This document shows positions 25,956 to 33,612 of a stretch of 64,000 nucleotides of DNA, one piece after another. The translations under genes and the position numbers were made by a program. Every line of letters starts with the position of its first letter. Within the stretch, counting starts at the first letter, position 1. A model generated the notes under the pieces. That model had not been told where the DNA came from and did no database searches. It saw only the letters and a list, made by a program, of their open reading frames with translations. Source of the stretch: Lentzea sp. NEAU-D7. Its GTDB lineage: Bacteria; Actinomycetota; Actinomycetes; Mycobacteriales; Pseudonocardiaceae. The DNA is taken from assembly GCF_026242055.1 (NCBI RefSeq), contig NZ_JAPJDL010000019.1, positions 62,001 through 126,000 on the forward strand. The letters run 5' to 3'.

Positions 25956-25966
25956 TGCTTCCCCCT

Positions 25967-26009
25967 AAGTAGCATGACCCTGCTACTTAAACTAGCAGGG
26001 TCATGCTAG
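25967..26009. promoter_or_regulatory. Double TetR-type operator between divergent genes
   Basis: Two related palindromes: AAGTAGC-n8-GCTACTT at 25967-25988 and CTAGC-n8-GCTAG at 25992-26009. Together they also form one perfect inverted repeat with 16-bp arms (25970-25985 and 25993-26008) and a 7-bp centre. It covers the space between the DUF1453 start and the TetR start and is the expected site for autorepression and control of the divergent operon. Confidence 0.8.
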
Positions 26010-26012
26010 AAA

Positions 26013-26621
26013 ATGGAGGTGTCACCGAGAGTCGTGGATCCCGCCGCACGCCGCCAAGCCGTCGCGGAGGCGGTGTTCCGCGTGGTGGTGCGCGACGGCG
26101 TCGAACAGGCCTCGCTGCGCAACGTCGCGGTGGAGGCGGGCCTCGCGATCGGCTCGATCCGCCACTACTTCGACAGCCACGACGACATGATCATCTTCGC
26201 CGTCGAGGCCCTCATCCACTCGACGGACCAGCGTGTCCTCGCCCAGGTGCAGGCGTTGCAGGACCGCGGTGACCCGCGCCGGCCGGCTGAACGCGTGCTC
26301 TCCGAGGTGCTCCCGCTCGACGACCGCCGCCGCGACGAAGCCGTGCTGTGGCTGGCCTTCGTCACCGCCGCGCGCACCCGGCCGTCGCTCGTGCCGCACG
26401 CCGAACGGCTTTACGACGGCCTGCGCATGCTGTGCCGCCGCGTGCTGACGGTGATGGCCGAGGCCGGGACCGTCGAGGCCTCGCACGACCTCGGCCTGGA
26501 GTCCGAGCGGCTCGCGTCGCTGCTCAACGGCCTCACCGTCGACGGGGTGCTGCACCCGGACCGGATGACGCCGGAGCTCACGGTGTCGTTGCTGCGCCGG
26601 CACCTCGACTCGCTGCGGTAG
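26013..26621 (+). CDS. TetR family transcriptional regulator
   Basis: 202 residues: N-terminal TetR HTH at about 10-55 (ASLRNVAVEAGLAIGSIRHYF) and an all-helical ligand-binding domain. ATG 26013 is given; an in-frame GTG at 26034 (VDPAARRQ) with GGAGG ahead of it is an alternative start. The 42-bp double palindrome immediately upstream is the probable operator, so it should repress itself and the divergent DUF1453-aminotransferase operon. Confidence 0.92.
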   Translation: MEVSPRVVDPAARRQAVAEAVFRVVVRDGVEQASLRNVAVEAGLAIGSIRHYFDSHDDMIIFAVEALIHSTDQRVLAQVQALQDRGDPRRPAERVLSEVLPLDDRRRDEAVLWLAFVTAARTRPSLVPHAERLYDGLRMLCRRVLTVMAEAGTVEASHDLGLESERLASLLNGLTVDGVLHPDRMTPELTVSLLRRHLDSLR

Positions 26622-26847
26622 CTTCCACCACCCACACCGGCAGCTCGGGCACGCCGTCGACGCCGCTCAGGACGACCACGTCCCGCAGCGCCACCAGGAG
26701 ACCGGGACGTTCGTCCGGTGGCAGGCAGTGGAACGACGCACTCGCCAGCACCGTGCCGAACTCACCCGTGAACGTGGAGCCGACGACCCACTCGACGCCC
26801 TCACCGCGCGTGCGGGCGATCTCGATCGCGGTCGGCGCCATGTCCAC
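26578..26847 (-). pseudogene. Remnant of a SAM-dependent methyltransferase gene
   Basis: On the minus strand this stretch has strong GC-third-position bias and reads VDMAPTAIEIARTRGEGVEW, then FGTVLASASFHCLPPDERPG and VDGVPELPVWVVEA. These are the post-motif-I acidic loop, motif IV and the C-terminus of a class I methyltransferase. The SAM-binding motif I (GxGxG) and everything before it are missing, and a stretch after motif IV looks deleted. The homology stops at 26847, where a truncated Lrp gene begins on the other strand. Confidence 0.72.
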
Positions 26848-26868
26848 GCGTGCCTCACCGAGGAAGGA

Positions 26869-27345
26869 GTGGCGGCGCTGCGGCCGGAGTTCGCACTGGA
26901 GCCACCGACCGAACTCACGCCTCTCGACGAGCAGCTCCTCGCCGCTCTCGAAGCCGACGGCCGCGCGGGTTTTGCCGAGCTCGCCGCTCGGGCCGGCGCC
27001 TCCGAGTCGACCGCCCGGAGGCGCGTCGAGCACCTCAGGAGAACCGGGGTGCTGGAGCTGCAGCTGGACGCCGACCCGGTCCGGTTCGGCTTCGCCACGC
27101 AGGCCAGGCTGTGGATGCGCGTGCAGCCGCGGCACCTCGCCGCAGCCGGAGCCGCCCTGGCCACCCATCCCGAGGTGTGCTTCGCCGCTGCCACGACAGG
27201 CCCGGCGAACCTGGTCGCCGGCGTGACCTGTCGCGGCAGCGGCGATCTCCACCGCTACCAGACCGAGCGCGTCGGAGTCCTCGGCGGGGTGGGGGAGCTG
27301 GAGACGGCTCCGGTCCTGCGCACCCTGAAGCGCGCCTTCGCCTGA
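26869..27345 (+). CDS. Lrp/AsnC family regulator, 5'-truncated
   Basis: 158 residues from GTG 26869. It contains one AsnC-type HTH (LTPLDEQLLAALEADGR to STARRRVEHLR, about 15-60) and one effector-binding RAM domain ending TLKRAFA. The lead-in VAALRP and the overall pattern are those of the C-terminal half of double-HTH Lrp proteins (about 320 residues); the first HTH-RAM half is missing. The frame runs open to 26728, but codon bias there belongs to the opposite strand (methyltransferase remnant). It may be expressed as a single-domain regulator or be decaying. Confidence 0.65.
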   Translation: MAALRPEFALEPPTELTPLDEQLLAALEADGRAGFAELAARAGASESTARRRVEHLRRTGVLELQLDADPVRFGFATQARLWMRVQPRHLAAAGAALATHPEVCFAAATTGPANLVAGVTCRGSGDLHRYQTERVGVLGGVGELETAPVLRTLKRAFA

Positions 27346-28806
27346 CTACGAGACGCGCGGGGCGTCGACCGCCCAGTACCAGTTGTTGCCGGCGTCGAAG
27401 AGGCGCCAGGAGACGCGGGCCGTGCGGGCGCCCGCGGGGACGGTCACGGTCAGCGAGACCTGCTGCGCGATACCGTCCGCGTCGTGGGTGCGGACGACCT
27501 GCGCCGGGCCGCCGTCGAACGACACGCTGACCGTGCCGCGCTGGGTGCCCTCCTGCCGGTAGTGCGAGAAGTAGTCGAGCTTCACGCTCGCCCTGCCCGT
27601 CACGTCGTAGGCGGGCGAGGTCAGCGTCGAGTCGAACTTGCCGAGCGCGGACGGCGAACCCTTGTCGTCCCACTCGTCGGGGTCGGCGACCGCGAAGACG
27701 CCGCGTGCGCGCACGTTCGCCTCACGCCACTGAGAGGGAGCGGTGCGGGTCCAGAAGTCGTCGGTGGTGAACGACCAGCCCTGCCACTCCGCGACGCCCT
27801 GCGGCATCGACGAGGCGGTGGTCACCGACCAGCCCGCCGGACCCTGGTGCGTCCAGCCGAGGACCGAGGCGGGCACACCGGTCTCGTCCTGCCGCGGCTT
27901 CAGCGTCACCGAGTCGAACGGGTCGACCGGCGCGGTGCCCAGCGCGTGGCCGTCGAGCGACGCCGGGACGTTGAGGTGCCGCAACGCCGACGCCGCCACG
28001 TCGACCAGCTTCGGTGCCACGGCGGGGCGCGCCGGGCCCGTGGAGATCACGAACGTCATCCGCTCCTCGGGCGAGTCACCGCCGTGGCCACCCGCCGCCG
28101 TGTGGCCGTGGTCGGTGGTGATCATGATCAGCCAGTCCTCGGACGCGTACGACGGCCGCGACTCGATCGCCTTGACCAGACGGCCGATCTGCGCGTCGTT
28201 GGTGCGCATCGCCGCGGCGTACTGGGAGGAGTCGGCACCGCTGTTGTGGCCAGCGATGTCGATCTGGCCGAGGTAGACGAACGACGCGTCGGCGGCATCG
28301 GTCCGCAGGTGCTGCTCAGCGTCGACGGTGATCTTCTCGTCCGAGCCGGTGTAGCCCGCCGTGTCGCCGTCGAGGACGTACTTGCGGTCCTGGCCGGAGC
28401 GCAGGACCTGGTCGCTGATCGGCTTCCAGTCCACCGCCGCGTACGTCGAGAGGGCCGGGTTCGCGGTGTTCGCGCGCTCCAGCCAGCTCGGGTAGGACGT
28501 GAGGGCGTTGCCGGCGAACGAGTTGTCCTTGACCTTGTGCTTGTCCGGCCAGACGCCGGTGAGGACCGTCGACCAGCCGGGGCCGCTGGAGGTCTGGGCC
28601 ATGCCTGACCCGTACAGCGCGCTGCGGGCGCCGTAACCGCGGTTCAGCAGCGCCTTGATGTTGGGGGTGTCACCGTTGATCAGCTTGTCGTAGCGGGCGC
28701 CGTCGAGCCCGATCACGAGCACCTTGGGCGTCTTCGCCGGCGCCGCGACCGCGGCCGGGGTCACCAGCAGGAGGGGCAGGAGTACCGCAAGAGCAGCTCT
28801 TGTCAT
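27346..28806 (-). CDS. Secreted alkaline-phosphatase-superfamily phosphodiesterase
   Basis: 486 residues. Signal peptide MTRAALAVLLPLLLVTPAAV ending at AAPA. The type I phosphodiesterase/nucleotide pyrophosphatase core spans about 30-290: metal ligands in VIGLDGARYDKL, the nucleophile region AQTSSGPGWST, QIDIAGHNSG and TTDHGHTAAGGHGG. The C-terminal 180 residues form a beta-sandwich-like module of unknown role. It probably cleaves phosphodiesters or nucleotide pyrophosphates outside the cell. The start is placed at ATG 28806 to begin with the signal peptide. It ends one base after the Lrp stop on the opposite strand. Confidence 0.88.
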   Translation of the reverse strand: MTRAALAVLLPLLLVTPAAVAAPAKTPKVLVIGLDGARYDKLINGDTPNIKALLNRGYGARSALYGSGMAQTSSGPGWSTVLTGVWPDKHKVKDNSFAGNALTSYPSWLERANTANPALSTYAAVDWKPISDQVLRSGQDRKYVLDGDTAGYTGSDEKITVDAEQHLRTDAADASFVYLGQIDIAGHNSGADSSQYAAAMRTNDAQIGRLVKAIESRPSYASEDWLIMITTDHGHTAAGGHGGDSPEERMTFVISTGPARPAVAPKLVDVAASALRHLNVPASLDGHALGTAPVDPFDSVTLKPRQDETGVPASVLGWTHQGPAGWSVTTASSMPQGVAEWQGWSFTTDDFWTRTAPSQWREANVRARGVFAVADPDEWDDKGSPSALGKFDSTLTSPAYDVTGRASVKLDYFSHYRQEGTQRGTVSVSFDGGPAQVVRTHDADGIAQQVSLTVTVPAGARTARVSWRLFDAGNNWYWAVDAPRVS

Positions 28807-28892
28807 GACAGGCAGACTTGCGGCCTGCAAACGTCTTCAGCAACGGTTGCGGCCTGGTGTTCACCCGGGCTTCGGCAGTTGTCAGTACAAGT

Positions 28893-29339
28893 TCACTGCT
28901 TGGCCGTCACCTGCACGTCGCGCGCGGTCAGCTCGGCGGCGCACTCAGTGCACTCGACCTTCGCCCGCACGCCTCCGCCGCAGTCGCGGTGGTGCAGGTG
29001 GAACGACTCCTCTTCTTCTGGAGCCATCCACTTCTCGCCCCACGTCCGCAGCGCCATCAGCACGGGGTAGAGGTCGCGCCCCTTCTCCGTGAGGCGGTAC
29101 TCGTGCCGTGTGCGGCCATCCTCGTGATAGGGCACGCGCTTGAGCACGTTCTCCTGCAGCAACACGTTCAGCCGGTCGGTCAGGACGCTTCGCGAGATGT
29201 CCATCGTCGCCTGGAAGTCCTCGAACCGGCGGGTGCCCAGGAAGATCTGGCGGAGCAGCAGCAGCGTCCAGCGCTCGCCCAGCAGCGCCGCTGGGCGGCT
29301 CAGCGTGCAGGGCATGCTCGCGAAACTCGAGTACGGCAT
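28893..29339 (-). CDS. HxlR family transcriptional regulator
   Basis: 148 residues. The HxlR winged-helix spans about 10-105, with GERWTLLLLRQIFLGTRRFEDF and RLTEKGRDLYPVLMALRTWG. The C-terminal extension has Cys residues in HHRDCGGG and VECTECAAEL that may bind zinc. It is divergent from a GNAT acetyltransferase and the 77-bp gap contains two palindromes, the likely operator. ATG 29339 is used; an internal ATG at 29315 is possible. Confidence 0.92.
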   Translation of the reverse strand: MPYSSFASMPCTLSRPAALLGERWTLLLLRQIFLGTRRFEDFQATMDISRSVLTDRLNVLLQENVLKRVPYHEDGRTRHEYRLTEKGRDLYPVLMALRTWGEKWMAPEEEESFHLHHRDCGGGVRAKVECTECAAELTARDVQVTAKQ

Positions 29340-29359
29340 GGGACAAGGATATCCCTTGC

Positions 29360-29399
29360 GTTCGATTTTCGAACTCAGCTACAGTTCGGATTCCGAACT
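29360..29399. promoter_or_regulatory. Candidate HxlR operator (two palindromes)
   Basis: GTTCGA-TTT-TCGAAC at 29360-29374 and AGTTCGGA-T-TCCGAACT at 29383-29399, both perfect, share the direct repeat CGAACTCAG 24 bp apart. They fill the space between the divergent HxlR and GNAT genes. Confidence 0.72.
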
Positions 29400-29416
29400 C
29401 AGAGGGGTCGATCCTC

Positions 29417-29929
29417 ATGCGCGTCACCGAGCTCAACCGCGACACCGCGCCGGAAGCTGTCGACGCGGTGTTCGAAGGACTGTCCGCGCGAAGCCGCTAC
29501 CTGCGGTTCCACTCGCCGACGCCTCGGCTGACCGCGTCCGCGCGCCGGGTGCTGACCGACGTGGACGGCGAACGGCACGCGGCCGTGTGCGCGACGGTCG
29601 GCGGTGATCCGATCGGCATCGCGAGGGTCATCAAGACCGGCGAGTGCGGCGCGGAGATCGCCGTCGCCGTGATCGACCTGTGGCAGCGCCGCGGCGTCGG
29701 CCGTCTCCTGCTGGAGGAGCTGACGTCGATCGCGGCCCGGATGGGCGTCGCCGAACTGCACGGCAACGTCCTGCCCGACAACCGCGCGATGCTCGCGCTC
29801 GTGCGCAAGGTGCTGCCCGGTGTGCGGCTGACCAGGGAGGTCGACACGATCGAACTGAGCTACCCGCTCGCCTGGGTCACCGCCGAGATCAGCGACGCCG
29901 ACCTTGTAGAGAGTTTGCAGGGAATTTAG
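29417..29929 (+). CDS. GNAT family N-acetyltransferase
   Basis: 170 residues with a full GNAT fold; the acetyl-CoA pyrophosphate loop is QRRGVGRLLLEEL and the preceding strand AEIAVAVIDLW. The sequence resembles small GNATs often grouped with protein-acetyltransferase (Pat)-like C-terminal domains. Divergent from the HxlR regulator, which probably controls it. Substrate unknown. Confidence 0.9.
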   Translation: MRVTELNRDTAPEAVDAVFEGLSARSRYLRFHSPTPRLTASARRVLTDVDGERHAAVCATVGGDPIGIARVIKTGECGAEIAVAVIDLWQRRGVGRLLLEELTSIAARMGVAELHGNVLPDNRAMLALVRKVLPGVRLTREVDTIELSYPLAWVTAEISDADLVESLQGI

Positions 29930-29953
29930 AGATCCTGTCCCGACCATGGCCGC

Positions 29954-30421
29954 GTGATCACCGCACGTGTCGCCGGCCGCCTGATCCGCCGTTCCGAGAT
30001 CGTGGAGCGTGCGTGCTCATGGCTGCGTGACTCGGTCCCGTACAGCCAGAAGAGGTTCCACCAGAACGAACACGGCATCTACCGCGCCGACTGCTCGGGC
30101 TTCGTGTCCATGGCGTGGGGGCTGCCCGGCAAACCGGAGGACCGGCACGGCGGCTTCGACACCCCAGGCCTCGTCCTGGTGAGCGGCCTGATCCCCGCGC
30201 ACGAACTGCGGGCGGGCGACGTCGTCATCCGCGCGGACGGCACGAACCTGACGCGGCACGTGGTGATCTTCGCGGCGTGGGCGGAGGAGCCGGGACGGTA
30301 CTGGGCCTACGAGCAGGCCGGTGGGCGCAGCACGCGTTTGCGCGTCCTCACCTATCCCTATGAGACCGGGGCGGAACTGTACGTGCCGCGCCGGTATCTG
30401 AGCGTGCACGACGAAGCGTGA
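29954..30421 (+). CDS. NlpC/P60-like cysteine hydrolase, no signal peptide
   Basis: 155 residues. The catalytic Cys lies in RADCSGFVSMAWGL and the His in LTRHVVIFAAW, with a polar third residue probably in YEQAGG, so the papain-like NlpC/P60 triad looks complete. No signal peptide is visible from GTG 29954. The next gene encodes a secreted paralogue with the same core. Peptidoglycan or a related amide bond is the usual substrate of the fold, but a cytoplasmic member may act on something else. Confidence 0.8.
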   Translation: MITARVAGRLIRRSEIVERACSWLRDSVPYSQKRFHQNEHGIYRADCSGFVSMAWGLPGKPEDRHGGFDTPGLVLVSGLIPAHELRAGDVVIRADGTNLTRHVVIFAAWAEEPGRYWAYEQAGGRSTRLRVLTYPYETGAELYVPRRYLSVHDEA

Positions 30422-30552
30422 CGATCGTCCACACGGGCCCAGCCGCGCGTTCACCGTTGACCGTTTGCGCGGCGCCGAAAAGCCAGGAGGGGCCGGAAGA
30501 TGGGACGTTCGACCGGACCAAAACTTCACATCGTCTTGCTACGGTGACCGGC

Positions 30553-32025
30553 ATGAGATCGTGGGGGATGTTGGCGGTCGCCGCGGCGGCCATCACGTTC
30601 GGCTCGACGCTGGCCATGCCGGACGTCGCGGTCGCCGCTGCCGAGGGCGGGGTGGTCTGCGGAACGTACGAGGCCAACTCGAAGATCACGCGCAGCGAGG
30701 TCCTGGCCCGCTCCCGGACGTGGATCAGCGCCCGCGTGCCCTACAGCCAGAGCGACTGCTTCGGCAACAAGTACGGCGCCTACCGCACCGACTGCTCCGG
30801 CTTCGTCTCGATGGCCTGGGGCCTGCGCATCTCCTACACCACGCACATCCTCGAGCAGGTCGCGCACCGCATCGACTGGGAGGACCTCCGTCCCGGCGAC
30901 GCGCTCAACGACCGCGAGAACCACGTCGCGCTGTTCATCGGCTGGGCGGACGCGGCCAAGACGCGGCCCATCGTGCGCGAGCAGGCCGGGCCGGACGGCA
31001 GCAGGCCGGTGCAGCGCGTGTGGAGCGCCAGCACGGCTCGCCGGTACGTGCCCCTGCGTTACAACAACATCCTCGAAGCCGGTGGCGGTGGCGGCACCAC
31101 CAGCGAGACGCCGGTGACGGACAAGCTCGTCGTCAGCGCCGGCCCGCAGATCTCGAACACCGGCCAGCAGCGGCTCGAGATCTTCACGCGCGACACCGAC
31201 GGCACGATCGCCATGAACTTCCACAAGTCGAGCCGCTGGAACGGCTGGCAGCAGCTCGGCCCCGAGCTCTTCGCCGGCGACCCGGTCGCGCTGATGAACC
31301 CGCAGACCAAGCTCGTCGAGGTGTTCGCGCGCGGCACGGACGACAAGATCTACCGCCGCGTCGACGGCAAGTGGCTCGCGCTCGGCGACACGGCCGTCGC
31401 GGGCGAGCCGACGCTGTTCTGGAACGACAAGACCAAGGCCGTCGAGGTCCTCGCCCGCGGCGCGGACGGCCTCCTGCTCCGCTTCACCGACAGGTGGGCG
31501 CCGGTCGGCGACCGCAAGATCGAGGGCAACCCCGCCGTCGCCGACAAGGACGTCTACGCGCGTTCCGCCGACGGCAAGCTCGTGAAGTGGGATGGCACCA
31601 CCTGGGCGGACCAGGGTGACAAGAAGATCGTCAGCGACCCCAGCGTCGCCGTCGACCAGGTCTTCGTGCGCACCGAGTCCGGCAGCGTCGAGCAGTACGC
31701 GGCGGGCGTCTGGAAGTCGTTGGGCGGCAAGGGCACCGGCGCGCCGTCGGCGGTCTTCAACTCCACGACCGGGTCCATCGACGTCGTGCAGCTCGGTGAG
31801 GGCGGCGTCGTCGAGCACTCCCGCGCGACCGACGGCGGCTGGTCCCCGTGGGCCAAGCTCGGCACCACCAAGGTCTCCGGGACGCCGACCGCGATGTACC
31901 ACGCGCAGACGAAGACCGTCGAGGTCTTCGCCCGCACCGACGACGGCGAGCTGATCCGCCGCTTCTACAAGGAGAAGGCGGGCTGGAGCCAGTGGGCCAG
32001 GCTCGGCGACAAGGCCGGTTCCTGA
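30553..32025 (+). CDS. Secreted NlpC/P60-like hydrolase with C-terminal beta-propeller
   Basis: 490 residues from ATG 30553. The signal peptide MRSWGMLAVAAAAITFGSTL is followed by a catalytic domain at about 40-175 (TDCSGFVSMAWGL, ENHVALFIGW). After a Gly linker, six or so repeats such as VEVFARGTDDKIYRRVDGKW and VEVLARGADGLLLRFTDRW form a PLL/tachylectin-like beta-propeller (about 200-490), which usually binds sugars. A TACGGT box ends seven bases before the ATG, so the transcript is probably leaderless. The propeller may target the hydrolase to cell-wall glycans. Confidence 0.87.
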   Translation: MRSWGMLAVAAAAITFGSTLAMPDVAVAAAEGGVVCGTYEANSKITRSEVLARSRTWISARVPYSQSDCFGNKYGAYRTDCSGFVSMAWGLRISYTTHILEQVAHRIDWEDLRPGDALNDRENHVALFIGWADAAKTRPIVREQAGPDGSRPVQRVWSASTARRYVPLRYNNILEAGGGGGTTSETPVTDKLVVSAGPQISNTGQQRLEIFTRDTDGTIAMNFHKSSRWNGWQQLGPELFAGDPVALMNPQTKLVEVFARGTDDKIYRRVDGKWLALGDTAVAGEPTLFWNDKTKAVEVLARGADGLLLRFTDRWAPVGDRKIEGNPAVADKDVYARSADGKLVKWDGTTWADQGDKKIVSDPSVAVDQVFVRTESGSVEQYAAGVWKSLGGKGTGAPSAVFNSTTGSIDVVQLGEGGVVEHSRATDGGWSPWAKLGTTKVSGTPTAMYHAQTKTVEVFARTDDGELIRRFYKEKAGWSQWARLGDKAGS

Positions 32026-32032
32026 TCTGGAC

Positions 32033-32070
32033 GAACGGGGCGGCGACTCGGATGAGTCGCCGCCCCGTTC
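32033..32070. terminator. Bidirectional terminator
   Basis: A perfect 17-bp stem (32033-32049 with 32054-32070) with a GGAT loop between convergent genes. Confidence 0.9.
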
Positions 32071-32085
32071 CGTCTCAGCCGGAGA

Positions 32086-32583
32086 TCAGCACTCGACGAG
32101 CAGGCTCTTGATCGCCGCCTCGCCCTTCGTCTCGTCGTTGGCGACGAGCGCGGACTTGATCTCCTTCGCCGCGTCCCTGCACTTCTGCGAGCTCACCGCG
32201 TCGGCCTCGGCCTTCTTCTGCGCGGCCACCGCCCGGTCGGTGTCCTCCGCGCTGTTCTCGGCCTTCTTGGTGAGGTCCGTGATCTCGCGGTCCTTGCCCT
32301 CGACCTGCTTCGACAGGTCGGCGGAGCGGTCCTTCTCCTGGAAGAAGAGCACGCCGAACGCGGCACCGGCGCCGAACAGCAGCACGACGAACAACGACAA
32401 CACGACGATGCCGGTCTTCTTCGGCTTCGGCGCCACGGGTGCCGGCGCGACGGGCTGCTGCTGCAGTGGCGGCGCGAACGCGGGAGGCGTGTACACCTCG
32501 AACTCCGGCCCGGCGGGCACGCTGTCCCGCTGCTGCACGGTGGTGTCCGCGGACTGCTGCGGATCGAAAACAGGATTGGTCAT
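32086..32583 (-). CDS. Membrane protein with extracytoplasmic coiled coil
   Basis: 165 residues. A Pro/Gln-rich cytoplasmic N-terminus (about 1-55) leads to one membrane helix (GIVVLSLFVVLLFGAGAAFG, about 57-80), then a charged coiled coil (DLSKQVEGKDREITDLTKKA) and a C-terminal part with two Cys (SSQKCRDAA and the terminal VEC). ATG 32583 has GGGGGA just upstream. No family with known function is recognised; the layout suggests an envelope-associated structural or sensory protein. Confidence 0.75.
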   Translation of the reverse strand: MTNPVFDPQQSADTTVQQRDSVPAGPEFEVYTPPAFAPPLQQQPVAPAPVAPKPKKTGIVVLSLFVVLLFGAGAAFGVLFFQEKDRSADLSKQVEGKDREITDLTKKAENSAEDTDRAVAAQKKAEADAVSSQKCRDAAKEIKSALVANDETKGEAAIKSLLVEC

Positions 32584-32628
32584 GATTTCCCCCAAGGAAG
32601 TCCCCCTGGGCTTGTCATCGCCCGGCCG

Positions 32629-33543
32629 TCAACGCTGTTGCGTGAGCCGGGACACGGCATCGACCACCAGTGGGAAGAACCGGTCCACGTCGAGCCCGAC
32701 GGCCACCCGCGCGTTCGGCTCCCGGCCGAGCCTGCCGTGCAGGTCCACGACCGTCGCGCCGCGGGTGAACGTCCCCGCGGTCTCGATTCCCACGAACGCC
32801 TCGACGCACGTCACCAGCGTCGGGTCGATCACCCGCGCCACCGCCACCGGGTCGTGCAGCGGTGGTGCCGCGAACCCGAACACGTCGCGGTAGGTCGCCG
32901 CGAAGAACGTCATCAGCTCCCCGCACGTCCGCCCGAGCGGCCCCAGCGCGTTCAACTGAGCCACGATTTCCGGCGTCACCAACGCCTGGTGCGTCACGTT
33001 CAGGCCGACCATCGTGATCGGCACGCCGCTGCCGAAGACGATCGCGGCCGCCTCCGGGTCGACGTGGATGTTGAACTCCGCGTACGGCGTGGTGTTGCCG
33101 CGCTCGGTCGACCCGCCCATGAGCACGATCTCGCGCACCGCGGCAGGCCCGTACCGCCGCAGGTACATCGCCACGTTCGTCAGCGCGCCGGTGGCCACCA
33201 GCGTCGCCGGCATGTGGGCGTGCATCACGTCGATCGCGTGTTCTTCGACCACGCCGACGGTCAGCGGGCCGGGCGCCGGGCCGTCCATTCCGGACTCCCC
33301 GTGGATGTCCTCCGCCACGTGCAGCGGTCGCACCAGCGGTTGTGCGCACCCGCGCGCGATCGGCACCGAGATGCCCGCGGCGGAGCAGATCCGCCGGGCG
33401 TTCGCGGTGACCTTGTCCAGCGTCTGGTTCGCGGCCACGGTGGTGATCGCGCGCAGGTCGATCTCGGGTGAGCCGGCCGCGAGCAGGATCGCGATCGCGT
33501 CGTCGTGGCCGGGGTCGCAGTCGAGCACCACAGGAGTCGGCAT
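32629..33543 (-). CDS. Inosine-uridine-type nucleoside hydrolase
   Basis: 304 residues. The Ca2+-site signature DCDPGHDDA occupies 8-16; further family features are LVATGALTNVA and the FNIHVDPEAA segment. The enzyme cleaves the N-glycosidic bond of nucleosides to free base and ribose. ATG 33543 is divergent from a Gfo/Idh/MocA oxidoreductase, with a shared 69-bp control region; the two may serve a sugar or nucleoside catabolic route. Confidence 0.92.
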   Translation of the reverse strand: MPTPVVLDCDPGHDDAIAILLAAGSPEIDLRAITTVAANQTLDKVTANARRICSAAGISVPIARGCAQPLVRPLHVAEDIHGESGMDGPAPGPLTVGVVEEHAIDVMHAHMPATLVATGALTNVAMYLRRYGPAAVREIVLMGGSTERGNTTPYAEFNIHVDPEAAAIVFGSGVPITMVGLNVTHQALVTPEIVAQLNALGPLGRTCGELMTFFAATYRDVFGFAAPPLHDPVAVARVIDPTLVTCVEAFVGIETAGTFTRGATVVDLHGRLGREPNARVAVGLDVDRFFPLVVDAVSRLTQQR

Positions 33544-33552
33544 GTCCTCATC

Positions 33553-33596
33553 TTGACGAGGTCGTGGCCGGTGCCGCTAGCGTGGAGAAAACGTTT
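33553..33596 (+). promoter_or_regulatory. Promoter with LacI-type operator
   Basis: TTGACG (33553-33558) and TAGCGT (33578-33583) form a plausible though long-spaced (19 bp) promoter. The palindrome AAACGTTT (33589-33596) just downstream, in the context GAAAACGTTTGC, resembles LacI-family operators, which commonly control sugar catabolic genes. Confidence 0.45.
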
Positions 33597-33612
33597 GCAG
33601 GGGAGGCTGGGG

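Noticed and set aside
26728-26868. N-terminal extension of the Lrp gene from GTG 26728
   Set aside because: Codon bias in this part belongs to the minus-strand methyltransferase remnant, and the peptide has no Lrp similarity before about 26851.
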